The position numbers and the translations under genes were made by a program. 64,000 nucleotides of DNA. Source: Kalaharituber pfeilii (taxonomy: Eukaryota; Ascomycota; Pezizomycetes; Pezizales; Pezizaceae). The notes under the pieces are model-generated. The model searched no databases. It saw nothing but the letters and a program-made list of their open reading frames with translations, and was not told the DNA's origin. This document shows, one piece after another, positions 51,373-61,229 of this stretch (position 1 is the first letter of the stretch; each line of letters starts with the position of its first letter). The stretch covers positions 1-64,000 of the forward strand of contig WHUZ01000146.1 of the NCBI GenBank assembly GCA_015179045.1, given 5' to 3'.

Positions 51373-52341
51373 ATGGAAATCCTATACGAGAGGATGCAAC
51401 ATACACTGGTCAACTGCCTGGCGGAGGAAGGACACAAAATCAGAAAGGAAGTCGCAGATGAGCTGTTCAACAGAGACATCCCACTAGACACCGAGGGTGG
51501 GTGGGTGAGAATCATCCTGGACGGACTGTATCACTATAGCAGACTGCTAGACAACATACAGGCGGAATTAGAGAAAACCGGCAACGTGACACCCAAAGCA
51601 GCCCAGACCACTGCTCCCAAAGCGAAGAAGGCCATGGCTGACACACTGGCTCTAGCTTAAATGAGAAACACGAACAACAACACAGGGGCACGGGTTCCCC
51701 CAGAAAACACCAAGAGAGCACCTGCCGAGACGAGCCTCGTAGACCCTAAGACCCCCACACAGGTCCCCACAGGATACCGTAACGGAGATGATGACGGCAT
51801 TGGACCAATAAGCCGGGGGTATGGCAGAACAACTCGACCCAAACGTATGCAACAGCGACAGAATGGATAGCCAACTCACGGACACTGCATTGAACGGAAG
51901 CCAGCACGCCCACGGGGCGAAGCTAGAAAAGAAGAAGAGGATCAAGACACCGGCAAGACACAGCAGAGCAGTACCAGCCAGGCCCAAGACAGACCTGGAT
52001 AGGATGGATCTGACCTACACAAACACAACGCTAGAAGACATCATCCACGCCACCGAAGTAAGGAGACAAAGAATGGAGAAGGGCACAAACATGCAAGATG
52101 CACCTCAACCGAGCACCGGATTGGAGCAGGGGGGAGGAGTCGAGAGAGAGATCGCTGGGACCACCACGGAAACCGCAATGAAAGCAACGCAGCACCGAGC
52201 ACTCAGAGCCCCATGAGATAGAGGAGGGGCCAGAGGTCGAGGCAGAGGACAGGCAACAAACACAGACAGAAGCAAGGACACACATAACAAGGCCAGCAAG
52301 ACGTATGCAGAAATCGCATCAGGCACAGCCGGAGCAGAGTA
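51373..52341 (+). pseudogene. LINE-2-family ORF1 region
   Basis: 51373-51660 is an open frame: MEILYERMQHTLVNCLAEEG, VRIILDGLYHYSRLL, ending ADTLALA. Then come 51821-52216 (MDLTYTNTTLEDIIHATEVR) and a last piece ASKTYAEIASGTAGAE near 52290-52340. The SWAQVAA-like KTYAEIASG motif is common shortly before the ORF1 core of fungal LINEs. Several frames are needed, so the ORF is broken. Its core probably continues at 53356. Confidence 0.55.
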
Positions 52342-52344
52342 GAC

Positions 52345-53016
52345 ACCACGACCTCAGGAAAAAGGAAAGGAGGCCACAGGAAACAAAAAACTGGAAACGA
52401 CTAAGGAATAAGCAATACCCGTTGTGGTGGTAACCACGGTACCGATGGAAAGAATAAGGCCATACGCGGGCCGGAGCGGTACTCAGCGGTAGGGCCACAT
52501 GATGACACATGGGAAGAAAATTATGATTAAGAAGCGAGATATGTATAGGCTCAGTTGGAAGGCGAAGGTGGTCTATAAATTGTATGTAGATAGGACTGTG
52601 GAAGCAGGCAAGCAAGATACACGGAGATATACAGACATGGACAGATATGGACACGCACGGACAAGACAATTGAAGACTCTTTTCTTGACATTTGATTATT
52701 GAGGCCGCCCTTGAGGCTTCGTTCCGCCAGCTCTAGATACCGGTACCCGTGCGAAACAGTGGATGCTGTTGAGCCGTCATCACACCGTGCAAACACCCCA
52801 ATGAGCATGGCCAACACAAGCAGAGGAAACAGGCATGCCGAAGACGACTGACGCCGATGAGGAACAACAAACACCCCAACGAGCACAGCCAACAGCACCG
52901 GAAGGAAAGCGGGGGTAGGCAAGAGTTTTCAGAGTACAGAACTGGCATGCAATCAGCGACGACCCGAGCTCATGAGCCATCTTCGAACACAAGAAGGCAA
53001 TGAGAGACAGGATCAA
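52345..53016. other. Unassigned sequence within the LINE-2 block
   Basis: No recognisable domain; includes near-repeats caccccaatgagcatggcca / caccccaacgagcacagcca (52794 and 52871). Confidence 0.4.
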
Positions 53017-53030
53017 TAGGAACTTAGGCT

Positions 53031-53087
53031 TTTTTTTTTTTTTTTATTTCAAGTGACCCCGCGTGCAGCTGTTCGCCAAGGTAGGGC
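53031..53087 (-). mobile_element. LINE-2 tail-only insertion
   Basis: T-run, atttcaagtgaccccgcgtg, cagctgttcgccaaggtagg. Duplications taggaacttaggct (53017-53030) and taggaactcaggct (53088-53101), one mismatch. Confidence 0.93.
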
Positions 53088-53205
53088 TAGGAACTCAGGC
53101 TCGGAAGCTCCTTACTAGGTGAGGTTTACAGCACTAGACCTGGAGTTCCCGAGTGAAAGAATACCCATTCTAGCGGACACCTAACACAAGAGAGGACTAA
53201 GGTCC

Positions 53206-53264
53206 TTTTTTTTTTTTTTTTTTTTTCACGTGACCCCGCTTGTAGCTGTTCGCCATGGCAGGGC
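53206..53264 (-). mobile_element. LINE-2 tail-only insertion
   Basis: T-run, cacgtgaccccgcttgtagc, tgttcgccatggcagggc. Perfect 13-bp duplications aggactaaggtcc (53193-53205 and 53265-53277). Confidence 0.95.
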
Positions 53265-53340
53265 AGGACTAAGGTCCCTAGGACCTCTAGAACAGGCAGT
53301 ACGGGATGGACGCCGACACCTGAAAGTGGACTAAGACCAC

Positions 53341-53652
53341 AGAATAGTAGAACTCATGATGTTTGACATAGGCACCAATGAAGGAATCAGGAGAATTGAG
53401 AGGGGATTAAGAGCAGACAATCCGGAAGTACTGGCAAACCGACCACCAAGAAGACTCATAGACAAACAGATCTCCATAAAGAAGGACAATAAAGCAGTTT
53501 CCTTCTTTATGGCCAAACAAGTAGTGGAAACACTCGGGTCCGGGCTGAACTTCAGAGGAGAAACAATCAAGGTGCAACTGAGACAAGACCTGGGAAAGGA
53601 TATGGGGAAGGCACGACGATACAGATACACTACTCTAGATGGATATTGTTGA
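53341..53652 (+). pseudogene. LINE-2-family ORF1 core fragment
   Basis: MFDIGTNEGIRRIERGLRAD, NPEVLANRPPRRL, VSFFMAKQVVETLGSGLNFR, ending at a junction with inverted RT sequence at about 53650. It probably continues the ORF1 at 51.4-52.3 kb. Confidence 0.55.
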
Positions 53653-55260
53653 TACTTCGTGGCCGGACAAGTAATCCAGTGGCTTCATCTCTCCGTCCCA
53701 CACCGTCGCCCCCGTTCCCATCTCTTCTCCCCCCCGCCGTCCCATTTCCAAAACCCCCCCCTACTCTTCCCTTCTCAGTCATGCTGCCATCCGTATACAC
53801 AGCCCCTGCCCCTTGCGTCGCCCAAAAGATCGCTGATTCCCACTCTTCCGCTCCCCCTCTTTGCGACCTTCGCTGTTGACCTCTTCTACCTCCACCTTCA
53901 TACATCTCCCTCCCCATGATACTTCGTCTACCCCCTCCGGCATTACGAAGCTCACTGTGCTCTGCACTCTCCCCGCCACCGACTCGAAACCGTCCTTCTT
54001 CTGTACTGCCCACCCCACACTCCAGTCCTTCCAATCCCGGCCCCGCTCCTCCACGTCTCCTTCCCCCCTGAAGTCTGCGGTCCAGATGTCCCCGCACCCC
54101 TCCGGGTCCCCCATGCTCCTCGCCGCAAACCTCGCCTGTGCGGCATCTAAAGCTGTCTCCGCGCTCTCCACTCCGGCGATCCAGTTGACTTTCTGTATCG
54201 CTGCCCCGTGGACCGCGCCCGTGGCCTTCTTCAGTACCTGGTACTGAATCTTCTCCATTTCCCTTTTCCACTCCTTTTGTCCACGCCACCCTATTTCCGA
54301 CCCCCACATCATCACAGCCCTTATCATTCCCGTGTACAACTGTCTCCAGCTGCGCGGGCTCATTCCCCATTGCCCCGCACCCACCCCCATCATTGCCCCT
54401 GTGAGCTTTCTTGCCTTCTCTATCCTTGCCTTCCAGTGGAAATCAAAATCTAGAGTCGAGTCAAAGATCACTCCCAGCCACTTTACGCTCTCTACATCTT
54501 TCCTTTTCCTCTTTCCCTTGCCAAAGACAATGTCCTCATGCTTCGTCCCATCCAACGGCACCTCCCATTTCTCCGCCACCTTCCTCGTTATCCTTCCCAA
54601 CTTCACTCTCAGTCTCTCCTGGTCCACCTCCCCCTCCCAGTCCCACGCCGTCACGTTGATATCGTCCACATACGACGGGACCTCACACTCTACCTCCGGG
54701 CATTCCCTCCTCAACCTCTCTTCTAAGTCCTCCAACATCGGCGCCAGCCATATCAGAAATATAACCGGTGACAGCGGTGAACCCTGAGGTACCCCCACAT
54801 TTGCTCTTCCCTCTCCTCTCACCACTCCATCCCACTCCACCGTGAACTTTCTTTCCCTAAAAAAACCCTTCAACCACCCCGCCCACCTCCCCGCCCCCTT
54901 GTCTCTTCTCACCCTCCTCAGCACCTCCTCCCCTTTCACATTGTTGAAACCCCCCTCACATCGTCGAGGCTCCACACTGACCCGCCCTTTCTTGCCAGGC
55001 ACCTTTGTGTTTTAGTCACTGCCCTCATCATCGCCTCTGCAGCGTTACGTCCCCTCCTGCCACCGAATTGATGCCGATGGAAGAGCTGATCTGCCTTTTG
55101 TAACTCATTTGCTACCACCTTCTCTCCCAGCTTCGCCACGCAGTTGATCAAGTTTATTGGCCTCCAACTCCTCACCTGAGACTTGTCCTTCCCGGGTTTT
55201 GGAATCATCACCGACTGTTCTAGGTCCTGGCGCAAGCAGAATCCCATCTCCCTGCTCTGT
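53653..55260 (-). pseudogene. LINE-2-family reverse transcriptase, inverted fragment
   Basis: In minus-strand order: VMIPKPGKDKSQVRSWRPIN, LINCVAKLGEKVVANELQKA, HQFGGRRGRNAAEAMM (54936-55247); a short frame break; then GGFNNVKGEEVL, GVPQGSPLSPVIFLIWLAPM and SYVDDINVTAWDW (block C), VKWLGVIFDSTLDFDFHWKA, AVMMWGSEIGWRG and the RNase H start GAVYTDGSMTEKGRVGGGFG. The 407-codon stretch 53779-55002 covers palm, thumb and connection. The YVDD site is intact. The copy lacks its endonuclease and its 3' end, and lies head-on to the plus-strand ORF1 fragment. Confidence 0.92.
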
Positions 55261-55419
55261 TGCCACTACCCTCTTCCCAATAGATCAACCAGCGCCAAGA
55301 AGATCATGAATTTCAGGAGTGTGATGATAGTGCAGATAATCACACTCAGGATGTGACTGTTCTGCAGTCACGTAGGATAGTTCAGAAGGATACTGAAGTA
55401 GATACCGAAGTACTGGATT

Positions 55420-55907
55420 GTGACAGAGCCAGGAATAAGACAAGAATACAAAGCATCCAGAGCTGCCGAAAGAAACCAAGCCGGACTGAACTACCGCCCA
55501 CTCCAAAAGGTCGACAAACGCCGGTATCTGGCCACAATGGCAGGGATATTGGGCAATAAGGGACTGAAGGAATGGAGATTCAGGATTGGAAAGGCCACCT
55601 CCCCGGAGTGCAGATGGTGCGGCGAAGCGCCGGAGACCTGGGATCACATAAAGAGTAGCTGCTCGGCATGGAACAGGAAAACCGCAAGAGGAGCAGAGGT
55701 GATAAGACAGTTAGATAAGGACACAAACATGGCGGAAATATTGGAATGGGCGGGGGAGGAATAGGACGGTTCAATTTTCTTTACTCTTTCATTATCGATT
55801 TTTCTTTACTCTTTCATTATCATTTTTCCATCATACCACTTTAACTAAACATCGCCATAGCCCATAGGGCGGCATGCGATTAATGAAATAAAAAAAAAAA
55901 AAAAAAA
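55420..55907 (+). mobile_element. 5'-truncated LINE-1-family copy with perfect duplication
   Basis: Bounded by gaagtactggatt at 55407-55419 and 55908-55920. It carries the end of ORF2: LNYRPLQKVDKRRYLATMAG, CRWCGEAPETWDHIKSSCSA (CX2CX7HX4C, intact), ending LEWAGEE. The 3' UTR has a duplicated tttctttactctttcattat. The hairpin is at 55851-55880, and the poly-A ends at 55907. It is the cleanest 3' end in the window. Confidence 0.96.
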
Positions 55908-56134
55908 GAAGTACTGGATTAGGGGGTCTGGTGGCGTGGTGGATAACGATATGAACATGGGTATGAACATGGGTTGTATGTACTAGTAGACTAGCGGATG
56001 CTTTAAATATATATCTGGCTAGCGCCTCTTATCCCTACTTCCATCCAGTCAGAAAAGTGACTGGATGGAGACATTCCGGGAACGTTTCTCCGCCAGTCTT
56101 TGTACACTGACACTACGCCTGATGGACGCGGCAA

Positions 56135-56141
<7 letters not shown>

Positions 56142-56168
<27 letters not shown>

Positions 56169-56208
56169 ATATCATTCCTCGCATCCCGCCCTAGGGGCTA
56201 TAGCGAGA
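56142..56208 (-). mobile_element. Tail-only LINE-1-family insertion with (TA)n tail
   Basis: atatcattcctcgcatcccg...ctatagcgaga with a (TA)n run in place of poly-T. Duplications ggcaacttata(t) at 56130 and ggcatcttatat at 56209. Confidence 0.85.
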
Positions 56209-56590
56209 GGCATCTTATATGTTGCTGCAACCAGAGGTGGATTTTGCTCGGGCATGCCTGCATTGTGACGGCTTTGTGGTCATGGCTGAATGGATCTTTT
56301 GTAGTTCTAGTACTTAATATCAATCAACACCGGCTGTTTCGAATACGATGAATCAACCATGGAATTCCCATGCCGTTTATTACCTTCACATTCTTATGGC
56401 CTCACTGTATGAGCTTCTGATCGAAAGTCGGGTGCTGTATACGTTACCTACAAAGAATAATGGCTGTACAAGAATTCCGAACTTTGAATTACAGTAGCTG
56501 GTATCTCCAATAAACTTCGGTGCCGGTGTAAGGAAGGCTCAATAGCATCCACCTCTCTCTTGCACAGGACCCTAGGATCTACAGTAGTGT

Positions 56591-56836
56591 GGCCCGGTCG
56601 GGGGGGAGAAGGACATCAGGAAACCCCCCAAGACGGAGACAGGGACACACTGGCAGGACTGCTGGAATGGGTTGGACGGTCATAGGCTTTCTTAGTATTC
56701 ACTTTCATTTCTTCTCCCATTTTCTCTCATTTTCTTCCAATCTGTTATCCCCTCCATGTATTTAAACAATACCTCGCCATAGCCTCACAGGCGGCATGCG
56801 AGTAATGATATATATAAAAAAAAAAAAAAAAAAAAA
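56591..56836 (+). mobile_element. 5'-truncated LINE-1-family copy
   Basis: Contains the coding end (LAGLLEWVGRS type), 3' UTR and cctcgccatagcctcacagg, cggcatgcgagtaatg with poly-A to 56836. Imperfect duplications atctacagtagtgtgg (56577) and atctacgtagtggg (56837). Confidence 0.85.
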
Positions 56837-56929
56837 ATCTACGTAGTGGGACGTCCCTGCCATAGGCTGGTAGCCTGTATGCGGGGTTATGTGACCCCCA
56901 ACCCCCCCCCAAAAAAATATAGTAGCAGG

Positions 56930-57190
56930 ACTTCTCCTGGCAGGCCAGGCTGGCCTGTCCGGTTGCAGGGGCAAAACCTCTCGGGACAGGCACTTTCTGC
57001 CTGTACGCACACTGGCCGTTTTTCCCACTTATGATCGCCTGGTCTCAGCCTGGGCCTCAGCTTGAGTCCGAGCTGGCCATGGAATTGCCCCAAAATACCG
57101 GTAGCCTCTGCTTGTCTGAGAATGCTTTCACTTGATCTGCCAGTAGTACAGCAACGCATAGGGAGGAAAGTGCAGAAAGATTTTTTGCGC
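56930..57190 (+). repeat. Inverted repeat pair, left arm
   Basis: The segment with ctgtacgcacactggccgtt, aattgccccaaaataccggt and tgccagtagtacagcaacgc has an inverted partner at 58945-59150. Arms are about 200-250 bp, spacing about 1.75 kb. Confidence 0.85.
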
Positions 57191-57585
57191 ACTGATGTAG
57201 TTGGTAGAGGCTTGCTACACACGGATGAGGCTTGCAATATCCATGCATTTATTGTTTACACTAGACAAATACCTACTAGACGAGAACAACCTACTAGTAG
57301 GGATTGATTGATCGTCTCTATTTCTTTAGCCTCAAATAAATAAAATAATAACACACCGTACTAGTAATTGTTTTATTGCATACTTATCCATTTGCATTTT
57401 CATGACAGACATACGAGAATATAAGCTAACAACTAGATATGCTCTATACTATATGCAAGGACCATAGGGCAGAAAGGTATCATGGAGAGAGGTATGTACA
57501 GCAGCAGGTAGGAGTAGTGGTATATGAGTGACAGTGAGTACGAATACCAGCAGGTGGTATGAGTGATAGTATAATGGAGGTGGTA

Positions 57586-57640
57586 TTTTTTTTTTTTTTT
57601 TTTTTCATTACTCACGTGCCGCCTGGTAGGCTATGGCGAG
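57586..57640 (-). mobile_element. Tail-only LINE-1-family insertion
   Basis: T-run, cattactcacgtgccgcctg, gtaggctatggcgag. Perfect 12-bp duplications atggaggtggta (57574-57585 and 57641-57652). Confidence 0.95.
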
Positions 57641-57953
57641 ATGGAGGTGGTAAGTGCAGAGGGTTACCATCTGCCAGGCTAAAAAGATACTTAACTAGCA
57701 ATGCTTACTATACTCATTTATGCGACCGCAACGCCATCGGCTATCATACATCGCTCATGTCATATTTGCATCAACCAATCGCCCATCTATGGTTGCAGCA
57801 GTTTCCCCGTAACAGATAGCAAGCAATAGTCATAATAGTATATATCTGATATAACTGACTTTTGGCAAGTATAGAGAATTGCCAGTCCATTAGGTTAAAA
57901 AGACAATTCAGAGTAGGGCAAAGGAGAAGGGGACCCACTAGTGGAACTGATGA

Positions 57954-57991
57954 TTTTTTTCTATTTTTATATTATTTAATCGCATGCCGCC
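57954..57991 (-). mobile_element. 38-bp tail-only insertion
   Basis: tttttttctatttttatatt plus atttaatcgcatgccgcc only. Perfect 11-bp duplications ggaactgatga (57943-57953 and 57992-58002). Confidence 0.94.
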
Positions 57992-58009
57992 GGAACTGAT
58001 GAGATGGAT

Positions 58010-58173
58010 GGGACGCAAAGGATGAAATGGGCTTTTTACTTTCCTATGCTACATAATTACTTCTTTTGTTCTTCCTATCCCCTCTCCTTACTTATTCCCT
58101 ATATACTTAATATTTTCATAGCCCATAGGGTAGCATGCGAGTAATGATAATATTTAAAAAAAAAAAAAAAAAG
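58010..58173 (+). mobile_element. LINE-1-family 3' end
   Basis: 3' UTR-like sequence, then ttcatagcccatagggtagc, atgcgagtaatgat and poly-A to 58173. No duplication found. Confidence 0.7.
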
Positions 58174-58599
58174 ATAGTTGCCTAGCAATATCCGCTAGTC
58201 CTCTGTGCAATTCATAACTGCGATTATCATATATGACCATCCTAACGCATATATATACTCAGTACATATTTGGCTGTGTACTGCTCTCATACAAGTATTG
58301 TGCCTCTACTCAGCACTTGCACTAGGTGAGCCTCAATAGCTAATACATATTTGTAAACTCCGTTCAGCAATGTGCTGAGTTGGCATGCCTTCAAGGTCAC
58401 AGGTCACCATAATCATAGTAGGTAGAGTGTCAGTGAGCGTTGCATGCATAAGATATACAAGTATAATAGCAATAAGTATCACAATCAGTAACTCTATACT
58501 TGCTACTCTATTGTTTTCATGCCCAGATAGCAAACCTATAACTTCATTGCGTAGTTCACAATTATGGCAGAGAGTAATGTCAAGATAATCTAGTTAGAC

Positions 58600-58739
58600 A
58601 GTGTAGGGTTAGGATTGGTGACTTTTGGCGAGAATGCTTCGGTCGTTGTATTTAACCTTCTTTTATTTTAGCTAAACATCGCCATAGCCCATAGGGCGGC
58701 ATGCGATAAATGATATAAAAAAAAAAAAAAAAAAAAAAA
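58600..58739 (+). mobile_element. 3' end of an ORF1-only LINE derivative
   Basis: tagggttaggattggtgact, ttaaccttcttttattttag and the hairpin tail match 39028-39169. Poly-A ends at 58739. Confidence 0.85.
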
Positions 58740-58944
58740 TCTCACAAAAATGCAAGATTGGCCAAAAAAAATATGCAGTATTAGAATTTATAACTTAAAC
58801 AAGCAATTTTCAAAAATAGCTAGGTAATGCCCGCAGGTGGCTTGAAACTAGGGCACAGACTATGTCCTGGTGATTACCACTTGTCCCTACTTGTCTAGCG
58901 TTAGGAAAAAATGCATGGGTATTGTGGGGGCTACCGTTGCCAAA

Positions 58945-59150
58945 AAATCTTTCTGCCCTATGCGTTGCCATACTACTGGCAGATCAAGTGAAAGCACTCT
59001 CAGACAAGCGGAGGCTACCGGTATTTTGGGGCAATTCCATGGCCAGCTCGGGCTCAAGCTGAGGCCCAGGCTGAGACTAGGCGATCATAAGTAGGAAAAA
59101 CAGCCAGTGTGCATACAGGCAGAAAGTGCCTGTCCCGAGAGGTTTTGGTA
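58945..59150 (-). repeat. Inverted repeat pair, right arm
   Basis: gcgttgccatactactggca, accggtattttggggcaatt and gccagtgtgcatacaggcag are reverse complements of the left arm. There are a few transitions and one short indel. Confidence 0.85.
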
Positions 59151-59343
59151 AATCCACAGCCTTGTTGGTTGCAGGGGCGTTTACAGGGCACTATATCGTG
59201 TCTGCAGGGGGCTGTACGGTGTCTACAGGGGACTGCATAAGCCTTCAGTCACATGCCAGACTCAAATTGTATGTATGTCTTCTGTAAAACCAATAGGAAT
59301 GTCTGCTTCTTGGCTCATACCTCACTCATACCTCTACCAATCC

Positions 59344-59399
59344 TTTTTTTTTTTCTTTATTTCATTACTCGCGTGCCGCCTTATAGGCTATGGCGAGGA
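59344..59399 (-). mobile_element. Tail-only LINE-1-family insertion
   Basis: T-rich run, atttcattactcgcgtgccg, ccttataggctatggcgag. Duplication accaatcc (59336-59343 and 59400-59407). Confidence 0.9.
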
Positions 59400-59562
59400 A
59401 CCAATCCATTACCCATGCAGCAGTATGACTACAGCTCACCCTTTGGGTGCACAAATTGTGGAGGCTTCAATTGCATCCATGTTACCACTTCATCGACAAG
59501 CTCCTCTAACTGGAGGGCAGTTTGCATATGGTTTATTGAGAACTCTACTACTCCATCGGCTA

Positions 59563-59624
59563 GCCCTGCCATGGCGAACAGCTGCACGCGGGGTCACGTG
59601 ATGGACAAAAAAAAAGAAAAAAAA
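59563..59624 (+). mobile_element. LINE-2 tail-only insertion
   Basis: ccctgccatggcgaacagct, gcacgcggggtcacgtgatg, gacaaaaaaaaag-type A-rich end. No duplication recognised. Confidence 0.8.
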
Positions 59625-59836
59625 GGTCACTTGTAGAAAAACAAGCATTTCAGCAAATTCTGTCCTCCAAAGACTTGGAATGTTATGTGCAATTACACCA
59701 GTGAATGGCAAGGCAGCTCAGGCAACAGTTTACACGTGAGCAGCAGCCGATCTTCCTTAAGGGTGCACACCTGCTGTTACTGAACCTTCTTTAAGGTGGA
59801 AAAAAACAAAAGGTCCGGCAACGCGGCAGGCATGAA

Positions 59837-60042
59837 TTTTTTTTTTTTTTCCTTTTATTTTTTTCCTTTTATATCATTACTCGCAGGCCGCCCTATGGGC
59901 TATTTTTTTTTTTTTTTTTTATTTCATTACTCGCATACCGCCTATCAGGCTACGGCGAGGTGTTAAGTACAGAATGCGTGAATCGCAGATGGATAGATAA
60001 GAAAAGAGCGTAAAGGAAAAATAACTATGGGCTATGGCGAGG
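59837..60042 (-). mobile_element. Tail insertion containing a second tail insertion
   Basis: The outer copy begins with the T-run at 59837 and atatcattactcgcaggccg. It is interrupted after gccctatgggctat. The inner insertion 59904-60024 (T-run, atttcattactcgcataccg, a further 60 bp) has perfect 11-bp duplications ctatgggctat (59893-59903 and 60025-60035), after which the outer tail finishes as ggcgagg. The inner element therefore cut within the target's own hairpin sequence. Confidence 0.9.
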
Positions 60043-60293
60043 GTCGGCATTGACTGGTATGGAGCTTACAGACCGTCAGGCAAAGGCTGCAAAGCGGTGG
60101 GCCCCGGTCAGAATAATATCAGGGTTAATGAGTTATCACAGGATGTGATTCTGGTACAGGCCCGACACATGCCCTCAACTGCTCATATGAACCTCCTAAA
60201 TCTTCCTTGCATATAGATTACTGTGGATCGACGGCCTCGACATGCTTACTAACCACTGAAAATCGTCATGGTTCCGGTTCACTTTTCATACAA

Positions 60294-60309
60294 ATTTTTT
60301 TTTTTTTTT
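60294..60309 (-). mobile_element. Pure poly-T insertion
   Basis: About 15 T's between two copies of ttcatacaa (60285-60293 and 60310-60318). It looks like an insertion in which only poly-A was copied. Confidence 0.7.
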
Positions 60310-60397
60310 TTCATACAATTATCTACATGAATACCACTTTATACCCATGCAAATACCCATGCTTCTTGATTTCCTGCAACTATATCCACACTGCTTT

Positions 60398-60651
60398 ATC
60401 TGTTCGATCGGTGCAGAGTATGGAGACGAGATGGCCGGGGGGAGAGGAGCACGTTAGGAGACTGCCGCGGGACAAAGGGGAGGGGGGGGAGGACCCGCTG
60501 AAGAAGTTGATGGAGATGCTTGGAGAGTGAATTTTATTTATTTTCTGCTGTCCCTAATCTTTTGTCTTTACATTACATTACTATATTAAACACATCGCCA
60601 TAGCCCATAGGGTGACAAGCGATTAATGATATAAAAAAAAACAAAAAAAAA
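60398..60651 (+). mobile_element. 5'-truncated LINE-1-family copy
   Basis: Carries the last coding part (DPLKKLMEMLGE, then TGA), the 3' UTR, catcgccatagcccataggg and an A-rich end. Duplications acactgcttt (60388-60397 and 60652-60661). Confidence 0.92.
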
Positions 60652-60661
60652 ACACTGCTTT

Positions 60662-60997
60662 TATTTTTTGGCTGGTTTTCTGCTTGGCTTACCGCTGGCT
60701 AACTCTGTGTAGGTGATAGGTGCGGATGCAGACCCGGTTTCTCGGCACCATCGATGCGAGGGTGTATTTTCAACACATTCACAAGTGAGCGAGGCTTAGA
60801 AGGCTTAGAAGATGAAGCTGATAGCTATTAAAATTAGTAGGGATCTATTAATTAAAAGATATGTGGAAAAATACTTCTGAGTTCCTAGTGGTTATTTCAG
60901 CCGAATCCTGCACATCAACCACTGGAGAGTTATCTGAAGAAACACCTGCTAGCTGGAGCCGGAGGAGTTCTGCACCTGTGATTGCTCTTGCAGTGGT
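60662..60997. other. Unassigned sequence
   Basis: No gene or repeat recognised. Confidence 0.35.
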
Positions 60998-61008
60998 AAT
61001 AACCTTTC

Positions 61009-61061
61009 ATCGCCATAGCCCATAGGGCGGCAAGCGATAAATGAGATTAAAAAAAAAAAAA
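61009..61061 (+). mobile_element. 53-bp tail-only LINE-1-family insertion
   Basis: atcgccatagcccatagggc, ggcaagcgataaatgagatt plus A's. Perfect 11-bp duplications aataacctttc (60998-61008 and 61062-61072). Confidence 0.95.
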
Positions 61062-61229
61062 AATAACCTTTCGTCCCTTATTATTTTTTTCCTTTGATCA
61101 CCTATCCAATGCTGTTTCTAAGTCGCGAGTACATTCCTTGTCCAGAATACTATGAGTGAGAGACTGCACAGCCGCAGAGCTGAGTTTTTCGATTAGAAGT
61201 GGTATTTCGGTATTTCTGGTGCTGCTGGG

